64,000 nt of DNA from Paraescarpia echinospica (lineage: Eukaryota; Annelida; Polychaeta; Sabellida; Siboglinidae): the NCBI GenBank assembly GCA_020002185.1, contig CM034531.1:87025759-87089758 (forward strand). The letters run 5' to 3'. Each line of letters begins with the position of its first letter. The stretch's first letter is position 1. The notes under the pieces are model-generated. The model was not told the origin of the DNA, ran no database searches, and worked only from the letters and a program-made list of their open reading frames with translations. Of this stretch, positions 10,808-22,800 are shown in pieces. The translations under genes and the position numbers were made by a program.

Positions 10808-13800
10808 ATGTGGGGTTTAAGAAATTATTGCAGTTGTTTATTGTGTTTATTTAATGTTTTATTTCTAACAGCGGCATCGCACGAGGTACCATTAACCATT
10901 ATTCAGCAGACATATATTAGCTTTATGACCTAGTCGTGTAATTTGCTAAATGCCTACATTTCCCTCCAAATGTCGAGCACTTATTTTCAGATGACACTGT
11001 CATTGACTGGCAGATGAGATGGACTCGGCAAGTTTACATATGACTGTGAATGTGATATGTGGGACTAGGCAATTACGTAGTTTCCGATAATATTCTACTT
11101 AGCAGTATGCCATAAATTAGTATTTGAACCATTGGTATTTTTGTTCATCATTAGCTTCCCGAATAATTCACTTTTTCGTTGTTTTTCTTTCTTTATTTTG
11201 AACATCCTTCTACACGATTTTGCTCCCTTTTTGTTCGACTGACGTTACGCACCGCACAAATCCCAGGTTAGCTGTCAACAGCTGTAAAGGGATTATTATA
11301 TCAAGCACCATATAATTCTAAATTATTTTTATACTTATATAAAGTCATATATATGTTTTTATACAAATTAAACCTTATTGAAATTTAATATATTACTATT
11401 GGTCATACTTCTTTGAAGTGTTGTGCTCCTGTAAGAAATCCAAACCTGGTTATGAAATTGAAATATATTTGTCACTTGTCACCAGCACACTGTCCAAGCT
11501 GTTGTGCATCTGTCATATCAGTTCCGGTATGGTATTGTTCTTCCTTGTGGCCTCTCTATCCAGTTGTCATCCCACCAAAATTTCTTATATCCCTCAACCC
11601 TAATGCAGTTGTCCTATCAGAACTGGTGTGCCCCTTTTCCTGTCGCCAAGCTGTGTTTAACCGCCTCTGCTCTCTTCAGTAGTCAGATTACCTCCATTCA
11701 CACCAGGTGACCACATCTTCCGGGCTTCTTCAAATTTTGCCTGTTAATTAAACTTAATTGCTTTAGTGCATCCCAGTTTTTTTACTTAGATCATTCTTCA
11801 CCCATTCTATCCCAAAATATATATATATATGTAATATAAGTAGATTAATTTTACCCGATTATGTAACAACACACACAGCCAATACCATCATTCAATATTT
11901 TTTCCCTTTAACTCCTTGCCGCTGTCCAGGTGATTTCTGCTAACACCACAGTTTGAAGAATGACTCATCTCTCAATATATATTGTGAATCTATGTAATGT
12001 ATCATGTCAGTAGCAAACATCACAGTTTGAAGAATGACTCATCCCTCAATATATATTGTGAATCTATGTAATGTATCATGTCAGTAGCAAACATCACAGT
12101 TTGAAGAATGACTCATCCCTCAATATATATTGTGAATCTATGTAATGTATCATGTCAGTAGCAAACATCACAGTTTGAAGAATGACTCATCCCTCAATAT
12201 ATATTGTGAATCTATGTAATGTATCATGTCAGTAGCAAACATCACAGTTTGAAGAATGACTCATCCCTCAATATATATTGTGAATCTATGTAATGTATCA
12301 TGTCAGTAGCAAACATCACAGTTTGAAGAATGACTCATCCCTCAATATATATTGTGAATCTATGTAATGTATCATGTCAGTAGCAAACATCACAGTTTGG
12401 AGAATGACTCATCCCTCAATATATATTGTGAATCTATGTAATGTATCATGTCAGTAGTAAACATCACAGTTTTGCTAGACCAGATTCTAATAGTTCAATA
12501 AAACAAATTAACACAGAAAGAGTTGAGTGAACCTCGACACCTTGGAGGAGAATATATAGATTACAACATTTTACTAACTATGTACAATATAAATTATTGA
12601 CTATTGTGTGTTGACAGGTTGACGCGTGTCACCCGTCCTCATGCATTGATGACAAAGATGATGTCACCTTCACAGAATTGTGTCATCAACACAGAGGTGA
12701 TGTCACTGGAAGATGTTGCATGCGACAGAACGATGTCACTGTCGAGCATCGACTGCAAATTGTTGGGTAAAATAATTGATCGCATTGGTTGCACCTGGGA
12801 TGGCAGTAGACGATCGCATTGGTTGCACCTGGGATGGCAGTAGACGATCGTGATCCACGAGAAATGTATTAGTTACATGTATTTTAATATTACGTTACTT
12901 AGTGTCATTCTTGTAATTAACTAATACACCTTTACCATTGTTATGTCTACAATCTACATACTAGGATTTATTACACCACAAACAGTTCAGGCATACTATA
13001 TCTGGCAACAATACATCTTTCATCGTTATGTAGTTGTCAATGGTATTATACTGTACATTATGTATATTCGCTTGGAAACCTGGTTTCTCGGGGAGTGTAG
13101 CTCATTACATGTATAAGGAAACAGACTTGAAAACACAAGATTGATCAAACGTACATTTACCCTGGGTGGATGTAATGCTGACGCCAGAGTATAGACTTGG
13201 GGTAGTCATTTTAAAATATGTTTTCTACTTCCACGATGGATAAGAACTGTGTCAATAATTTGGTAAAATAAAATTTTCTGCCTACAGAAGTATCATTTAT
13301 TTTATTATGTCCACAATATGAAAATAAAAATACATTGGTTAATGACGAAATATTATAGTATTCGTTAGGTTAAGTGTTGACATGTAGTTAGTTTTTGGAT
13401 AGCCATAGTGTTTATGTATTCATGTTTAATAGTATGTAATCAGTTCAAGTTTTTATATTTAAATAATAGTTGAAGTGATTATTAACATATTTTATTATAG
13501 GCAAATACGCTTTTATGATTATATGGTTGTCTAAATAACGTCTATGGCATGGTTTGTTTGTATTTGTAGCATCGACCTTAGGTCATGTGACAGCCACACA
13601 TTGGACGTACTTGAACCAACACAAAGTGTAGCGAGTGATTCAGCGGAACTCATCAAAAGTCACATTGAAATATTGTAAGTCTACCAAAACAGTATGACAC
13701 TTTATTACAAGAAGAACTCATTACTGACCTAATTTCAGTGATTACTGTTATATAATTTGTCTATTAAGTTAATGTCTATTTGCATCACCTTCTTCCCCTT

Positions 13801-16800
13801 TGTTTATTTGTAGGGTGGGGTTCTGCATTTAACCAAATTTAAATTCTGGATTGTTAAATGTGTATTCAATTATTTTTAATGTATTGGTACTTTTGTATGT
13901 TTTACTACATTTATTATTATTACTAATAATAAATGTAGTAAATGAATAACTTGAAACTTGGATCAGATTTTGGATATTATATAATTCTGTGAAAGCAATA
14001 CTATTATATTGATTAATGAGTTTCATTATAATAATTATTTGTATCAATGTTGAATTTAATTACATATTAACAAGATTTATTTTTGGATATGCAGCGGTGT
14101 TTAAGTAAAGCTCATTGTTATTTCTCCTTGACTAACTATCACAAGAATAGTTGTTTGCTGTGACGAGCCCAACAGAGGTTATTTTAACTTCTTGTTTATG
14201 TTTTAGTATGTTGGGTGAGGAAGTTTTGAAAGAGTGTGACATCACACTCTTTGAAGGGATGATGCAACTGAACTATCTGTAAGTAATCTTTTTCTAATAT
14301 TACACTTATAGCAATTAGCAGAGCAAACAGAGGAATACGTCCATACACAATACAATTTGAGCAAGCTTATTAATTAGCAAGTACTACTTTTTAAAGAAAT
14401 GATTTTATTTTTAAAAACGTGTCATTACAGTTCAGACTGTTGCAGGATGCTACATATGGTGATATTTGGTTCTTATGTTTGTGGCATTCTGCGGGCGTCT
14501 GTATGTTACACAAACTGTATAATAACTGAAAATCACAGGATAATTGGAAGCAGTTTTAGTTATTCAATCGGATTCTCAGTGCACAGTCCTGCTAAATGTC
14601 TGTGCAGGGGTTATATAGAGGTGTCATTGTGCGACTCTATGGACTCAGGTTTGACACATTAAGCAGGACTGGGTCCCATCAAAAGATGTCATAATAATTA
14701 TTAAAATTATTATTCAGCATTGCAAAACCAAATACAGTAACACTAGGGAAAGTTCAACAGGCACTTAGTTGTAGTATGTAACAAACCATGCAAACATGCC
14801 TCAATTATGTTTTATTTTTATAATAGTAATAAAATATTTAATGTGAAGGCTATGGGTCATCTACAAATTACTTACCCAGAAAATCAGAAAAAACCTCTCC
14901 TCCCCTGTACACAGTATGTTTACCGTGATAAACCTAACCCCCCTCTCTGTATTTACACACCTTACGCAATCATTGTTACCCCTTCATTGTGTACATATGT
15001 TGTAGATGGCCCCCTTATCCAGATCATTATATGAAGGATTCAGATGTTGTTTGAAGTGTCCTTTCAATGGTTTTATTAATTTCAAAGTTTTAGCAGATAT
15101 TCCAGTTTAGCAGTAAACATGTTCTTCGTTTGTAGATCTCTGCCTGCAAAATGTGGATGTCCAGGAGGCACAGATGCCTGGGAGTCATCAGAAATTCAAC
15201 ATAGCATTGAAACATGCAGAAACAAAACAGACATCTGTGTTGCCCAGAATGGTAATAGTCTTGTATTAGGAAGCCTGTTGTGTTTAATAAAACACATTGC
15301 TGCAAACCAAACAGCTGTGTTATATATGTGATAAATTAGCTTTGTGTTTCATTGAAGATCGGCCAACAAATTTGTTGGTCACCCATAAAGACAGAACTTT
15401 GTAAGTAAGTAAATGCAATGCAATAAAATGCAAAACGTAAATTCATGCACATGCACACATATATAACAGACATTATCTACATAGACCAGTCAAAAAAGAC
15501 TGTTCTAAAGATCAAGTTAAAACAAAACCAAAAATGTACAAATAAAAACAGTAATAATTTAACTAAAACTAAATATTTGCAATTATTTTGTTGTATTATG
15601 TACTTCTGTGTGCATCAGTCTTTGAAGGGTGCAGGCTGTTAAACACGCCAGTTTCATGTTTCCGCTACATAGGCATACTATGTTGTTTGTTGCAGTGACT
15701 TGCCCCAAACATTCCCATTGTGTCGTCCAGTCTCCGGGTGTCACATGGTGTACGTGCAATAAGGGTCACTATGGCTACAAGTGTCTTCGTCAGGTGAGTT
15801 TAACTCTGCCCCTTGTAAAGGGAAGTTTGAAGAGTAACAATAAGCCACCTTAGGCCAAGGCTGTCAGTTTTTAATATAATGTTTTTCATATGAGAAGAAA
15901 TAATGTTGAATGTATGCTGTAGGCCAAATAGCGTTTCATAAGCCGGAAATGGTGTTCGTCGTTTGAAACTTGTGTCAACCCAAAAAAGGTTGAAATAGTA
16001 TAAACACAACATTTAAATACTAAATAGCTGCATTTGTCGGTAATTGACACTTATTGTAGATACACACATCCTTACACAATAATACCTTTGAAGTTCTCTT
16101 GTCCCCACATGTAAAACAAGTCGAGCAAAGACAAAGTATAGTTATATGATGAAGTATGAATGATTCAGTGAACTTCCTGCTAATAATGACCACGTTTGGC
16201 TGATTGTGAATAAACTAACAGAACAGACAACCTTGCTTTAATTGAAGATGTAAAAAAAATGTATCCATCTAGTTAGGTTTGTAATGCAGCAATTTGTTTG
16301 CAGCTCGTGAATTTAGCTATTAATTTACATGGGGCAGAGAAGCAGCTCTACCCCTGGTGAAATTTCACAAACTTACGTATTGTGATGTGTTGTTTGAATG
16401 GTTTGAGGGCATGGCTAATATGACCCAGATGGGGTTTATTGTAAGGGGAACGTTCAGTTTACATTAAGTATACACTATTTCTATCCACTGTCATCTAACA
16501 CCACGTGATTACGTGACTTCACAGATTCCATATTGCTCCTTTCCGCTGCATCCCAGACAGCCAGCCACATCTCTTCCGACTTGTCGTACTTGGCCAGAAA
16601 GAAGAGTGCTTCATTGACTTCGTAGACAGATGTGTGCTTTCTGCTCATAATGTCGTATCCATTGGGAGAACGGAATGGTCGGGGCATAACATGGGTTTTG
16701 TTGGCAAGCATTCCGGTTACATACACATCATCGATCCAGTAATATTCTGTGTGCAGTGATGTTGCGTATAGATTTCGTATGACATCTGGCGTGATAATGT

Positions 16801-19800
16801 AAGCGAACCCTTCGCAGTAATCCGGGTATCTGTCGTATGGGTATTCTTCATACGACACATACCATTTGTCTGACTTTCTACGAACAGCATGTTGTCTGTA
16901 ATAGACAGAACAGTAAAGCATGTTGGCAGTGTCACCTTGTGGGTAAGTCTGTACTAAATACACAAGGGTGCGGTAGGTGTTAATTAACGTGTCGTCATCA
17001 ACCTTAATGATGAACTTTGCGTTTCGACAGTAAGTTAGTATCCACTTGTACGCCATGATGTGTTTACGAGTGAGGTTTCTGTAGTGGTCGATGAAGTCTC
17101 CTTGGATTATATCACCGTATGCCCAGCTTTCTGTGACCAGATGCTGTTGCATTGTGGGTGAAGATGGCCATGCAAGCATGAACACAGTGTTTGTGTTGCA
17201 TCCGGCATAGCGTGTCACGCTCGCATATGTTTTGCGAATCTGTTGTCTTTCCTTCACGTGACTCGGAGCCGAATGGACGAACATCAACAGGAAGATTTCC
17301 TTCCCGGAACATCTTGACTCGTTATTGAGGTGATACTGAATGTCATGCCAGTCGGAGTTGTTTCTGGGGTTTGGCAACTTTAAGTTGCTCTCTTTCGTTG
17401 GTCGTCTGTTCACCAGAGACGTTTTACAGGTTGTCGTGTTGTTGAAGAAAAGAAGGCATGGAGCAAATAGTTGTGTCAATAGAAGGAACAACAAGAGGGT
17501 GAAACAGCATGCGGTCAGTCTTTTTAGTTTGCAAGACAGGCAGAGTCGCAGCATTCTGTCAATCGTGCTTGTAATGATAGATGTCTGAGCAACAAACACG
17601 AGCGTTCTTTTGATGTGATGTGGCTCCACTAAGAATTGTGGGGCGAGCAGCTCATTGAACCCAGCAGGTAATTAGATACCTACAATGGTAAAAAGAATCA
17701 TCTGAAGAAATGCATTTGAATGCCCATTTACATCAAATGTTAGGGGTGGTCGCAAAAATTTGCAAAGTCCCAAAAATGTATATCATTACGTTGTTGTGAA
17801 TGGTGGTTGGATTGTCACAATGTATCACAGGAAAATAAAATCAATACAGTGGCACCACCTATTGAGTAGAACAGATGTCGATGCACATTGGTGCTAATAT
17901 GGGTATCATAAGAGGGCGGCGTGGTTGGGAATATCTTGGCAGCCGTGTCGCATCAGTTGAATTTGTTCAGCAGCCTTTGCCAGAGCTCTTAAGTTGTTCC
18001 CTGTAAAATAATTACAAATACGTCCTACACTGATTTGGCCATTTACATCTGGATTTAGAAGCTATTTTGGGTCACTCAAAATCGTATTTCCTACACCGAA
18101 TATTGGTGGAGGTGGATGGTGGTCTGAATCAAAATGAAACACTATCGGTACATGTTTTTGAGCTTTTATGAACATGTCGGACATCAAATATCATAATTTT
18201 TATTATGCCAATGATAGATGGTTTAAAAAATGTAAGTCATTTGTCAGTTTTGTTGTGTAGCCAAATATTTCTGAAAGCAAGACACAATGATAACAAACTG
18301 AAAAATATTTTCCTCAAGCATTTTTTGTCTGATGCTACCATTAACCTCGCACAATATAATCCAAGATTCAAATTTTTCTTCAGCTAACTCAACTGTACTA
18401 TAATTTAATTGCTTTAATATATTTCATATCAGTTGATAAAGAAAAGCTGTACAAACCAGTCGTCTTGAATAATTCGTTGCATCCAAGACCTAGTATCTTT
18501 CTTCCACACCATCTTTGGTTATCTTCTGCAAGTCGATTGCTGATTTCTTTCCACTGGATTCCATGAAGCCGTTGCGTAGAAACTGCAGGTGAACTTATAA
18601 AATATTCAGTTGGTCTGGATTGGCTATTGATTCCAGCCTCTGTAGTTGTTCCAAAGCTTGTCGTAAATATTGATTAAATCATGAATTACTGTACATCCAC
18701 ATGCAAGCATCGCTGTTTTACGAATCAATATATTAATAGGTTGACTTTGTGGCATTGCAAGTGCTTCATCTCACCATGGTTCACTCGTCTCTTTCTCTCT
18801 TATTTCACTTCCACTCATCTACCAACTGGCTATGTATTTAAGTTAAAAGATGAGAATACTGTAACATTGAGAAGAGATACTGCTGGACTAGGTTTGTTAA
18901 AGTTAAAAGATGAGAATACTGTAACGTTGAGAAGAGATACTGCTGGACTAGGTTTGTTAAAGTTAAAAGATGAGAATACTGAAACGTTGAGAATAGTTAC
19001 TGCTGGACTAGGTTTGTTAAAGTTAAAAGATGAGAATACTGTAACGTTGAAAAGAGATACTGCTGGACTAGGTTTGTTAAAGTTAAAAGATGAGAATACT
19101 GTAACGTTGAAAAGAGATACTGCTGGACTAGGTTTGTTAAAGTTAAAAGATGAGAATACTGTAAAGTTGAGAAGAGTTACTGCTGGACTAGGTTTGTTAA
19201 AGTTAAAAGATGAGAATACTGTAACATTGAGAAGAGTTACTGCTGGACTAGGTTTGTTAAAGTTAAAAGATGAGAATACTGTAATGTTGAGAAGAGACAC
19301 TGCTGGACTAGGTTTGTTAACGTTAAAAGATGAGAATACTGTAACATTGAGAAGAGTTACTGCTGGACTAGGTTTGTTAAAGTTAAAAGATGAGAATACT
19401 GTAACGTTGAGAAGAGATACTGCTGGACTAGGTTTGTTAAAGTTAAAAGATGAGAATACTGTAACAATGAGAAGAGTTACTGCTGGACTAGGTTTGTTAA
19501 AGTTAAAAGATGAGAATACTGTAACGTTGAGAAGAGATACTGCTGGACTAGGTTTGTTAAAGTTAAAAGATGAGAATACTGTAACATTGAGAAGAGTTAC
19601 TGCTGGACTAGGTTTGTTAAAGTTAAAAGATGAGAATACTGTAACGTTGAGAAGAGATACTGCTGGACTAGGTTTGTTAAAGTTAAAAGATGAGAATACT
19701 GTAACATTGAGAAGAGATACTGCTGGACTAGGTTTGTTAAAGTTAAAAGATGAGAATACTATAAAGTTGAGAAGAGTTACTGCTGGACTAGGTTTGTTAA

Positions 19801-22800
19801 AGTTAAAAGATGAGAATACTGTAATGTTGAGAAGAGACACTGCTGGACTAGGTTTGTTAACGTTAAAAGATGAGAATACTGTAACATTGAGAAGAGTTAC
19901 TGCTGGACTAGGTTTGTTAAAGTTAAAAGATGAGAATACTGTAACGTTGAGAAGAGATATTGCTGGACTAGGTTTGTTAAAGTTAAAAGATGAGAATACT
20001 GTAACATTGAGAAGAGATACTGCTGGACTAGGTTTGTTAAAGTTAAAAGATGAGAATACTGTAACATTGAGAAGAGTTACTGCTGGACTAGGTTTGTTAA
20101 AGTTAAAAGATGAGAATACTGTAACGTTGAGAAGAGATACTGCTGGACTAGGTTTGTTAAAGTTAAAAGATGAGAATACTGTAAAGTTGAGAAGAGATAC
20201 TGCTGGACTAGGTTTGTTAAAGTTAAAAGATGAGAATACTGTAACATTGAGAAGAGTTACTGCTGGACTAGGTTTGTTAAAGTTAAAAGATGAGAATACT
20301 GTAACGTTGAGAAGAGATACTGCTGGACTAGGTTTGTTAAAGTTAAAAGATGAGAATACTGTAACATTGAGAAGAGTTACTGCTGGACTAGGTTTGTTAA
20401 AGTTAAAAGATGAGAATACTGTAATGTTGAGAAGAGATACTGCTGGACTAGGTTTGTTAAAGTTAAAAGATGAGAATACTGTAACGTTGAGAAGAGTTAC
20501 TGCTGGACTAGGTTTGTTAACGTTAAAAGATGAGAATACTGTAACGTTGAGAAGAGTTACTGCGGGACTAGGTTTGTTAAAGTTAAAAGATGAGAATACT
20601 GTAACGTTGAGAAGAGATACTGCTGGACTAGGTTTGTTAAAGTTAAAAGATGAGAATACTGTAACATTGAGAAGAGATACTGCTGGACTAGGTTTGTTAA
20701 AGTTAAAAGATGAGAATACTGTAAAGTTGAGAAGAGTTACTGCTGGACTAGGTTTGTTAAAGTTAAAAGATGAGAATACTGTAACGTTGAGAAGAGATAC
20801 TGCTGGACTAGGTTTGTTAAAGTTAAAAGATGAGAATACTGTAACGTTGAGAAGAGATACTGCTGGACTAGGTTTGTTAAAGTTAAAAGATGAGAATACT
20901 GTAAAGTTGAGAAGAGATACTGCTGGACTAGGTTTGTTAAAGTTAAAAGATGAGAATACTGTAACATTGAGAAGAGATACTGCTGGACTAGGTTTGTTAA
21001 AGTTAAAACATGAGAATACTGTAACGTTGAGAAGAGTTACTGCTGGACTAGGTTTGTTAAAGTTAAAACATGAGAATACTGTAACGTTGAGAAGAGTTAC
21101 TGCTGGACTGGGTTTGTTAAAGTTAAAACATGAGAATACTGTAAAGTTGAGAAGAGATACTGTTAGACTAGGTTTGTTAAAGTTAAAACATGAGAATACT
21201 GTAACGTTGAGAAGAGTTACTGTGGACTAGGTTTGTTAAAGTTAAAACATGAGAATACTGTAACGTTGAGAAGAGTTACTGCTGGACTAGGTTTGTTAAA
21301 GTTAAAACATGAGAATACTGTAACGTTGAGAAGAGTTACTGCTGGACTACGTTTGTTAAAGTTAAAAAATGAGAATACTGTAACGTTGAGAAGAGTTACT
21401 GCTGGACTAGGTTTGTTAAAGTTAAAACATGAGAATACTGTAACATTGAGAAGAGTTACTGCTGGACTAGGTTTGTTAAAGTTAAAAGATGAGAATACTG
21501 TAACGTTGAGAAGAGATACTGTTGGACTAGGTTTGTTAAAGTTACAACATGAGAATACTGTAACGTTGAGAAGAGTTACTGCTGGACTAGGTTTGTTAAA
21601 GTTAAAACATGAGAATACTGTAAAGTTGAGAAGAGATACTGTTGGACTAGGTTTGTTAAAGTTAAAACATGAGAATACTGTAACGTTGAGAAGAGTTACT
21701 GCTGGACTAGGTTTGTTAAAGTTAAAACATGAGAATACTGTAACGTTGAGAAGAGTTACTGCTGGACTAGGTTTGTTAAAGTTAAAACATGAGAATACTG
21801 TAACGTTGAGAAGAGTTACTGCTGGACTAGGTTTGTTAAAGTTAAAAAATGAGAATACTGTAACGTTGAGAAGAGTTACTGCTGGACTAGGTTTGTTAAA
21901 GTTAAAAGATGAGAATACTGTAACGTTGAGAAGAGTTACTGCTGGACTAGGTTTGTTAGTTAAAACATGAGAATACTGTAACGTTGAGAAGAGTTACTGC
22001 TGGACTAGGTATGTTGCTTTATTGGTGGGTGCAAATTAGTACATACATAAAATATATTGTGCAGTTGTATGTAAACACGTACTTGATGATGATCAAGGTA
22101 AGAATTAGTCATTTCAGTTGAGAAAATCATAACAACAAAATCAACAAGTGTGGTGGAAATCGGAAGGTGATTTGTAAAATGACCAAAAACTAGTTTTGCT
22201 ATTACCCGTATAAAACTGTTGTTTACCCAAGGTTATTGTGTGTGAAGGTGTTTGTGATACCAGCAATGTGTTCCACCAGCATACATCTCTACACATCTGT
22301 ATGATGTGTCATTGCAAACAATTTCTTGCGTGGCACAGATTTTGCTCAGATCATTTTCTTATACTTTGTTCACACTCTATATCAGGTGTTATGAAGCTAA
22401 CTTTGCGGCAAAGGCACTCAGACCAACCACATACCTGAGCATCAATTAAAATTAATTTACAGTTATATTAATATTTTCTTTGTTATTCACCAATTTTTTT
22501 TTTTTTTTTCAACAGCTTTCAGCTGCATTTGTTAGACTGACTACTGCCACATGGCGGATGCTAACCATTGTATGCAGGTGTTGTCACTGCTGTGGACCCC
22601 CTCTCCCCTCACTGATGCCTCAGTGGCCATTGTATGCAGGTGTTGTCACTGCTGTGGACCTCCTTCCTTCCCTCACTGATGCCTCAGTGGCCATTGTATG
22701 CAGGTGTTGTCACTGCTGTGGACCTCCTTCCTTCCCTCACTGATGCCTCAGTGGCCATTGTATGCAGGTGTTGTCACTGCTGTGGACCTCCTTCCTTCCC

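Noticed and set aside
10745..10933. Upstream GTG-initiated extension of ATRAID
   Set aside because: GTG is not a normal nuclear start in animals. The ATG at 10808 gives a proper signal peptide, and the frame beyond 10885 runs into intron.
18681..21970. Long open frames (849 and 245 aa) made of a 20-residue repeat
   Set aside because: They consist almost wholly of the 60-bp minisatellite inside an ATRAID intron; a minus-strand frame is equally open; there is no homology or splice support.
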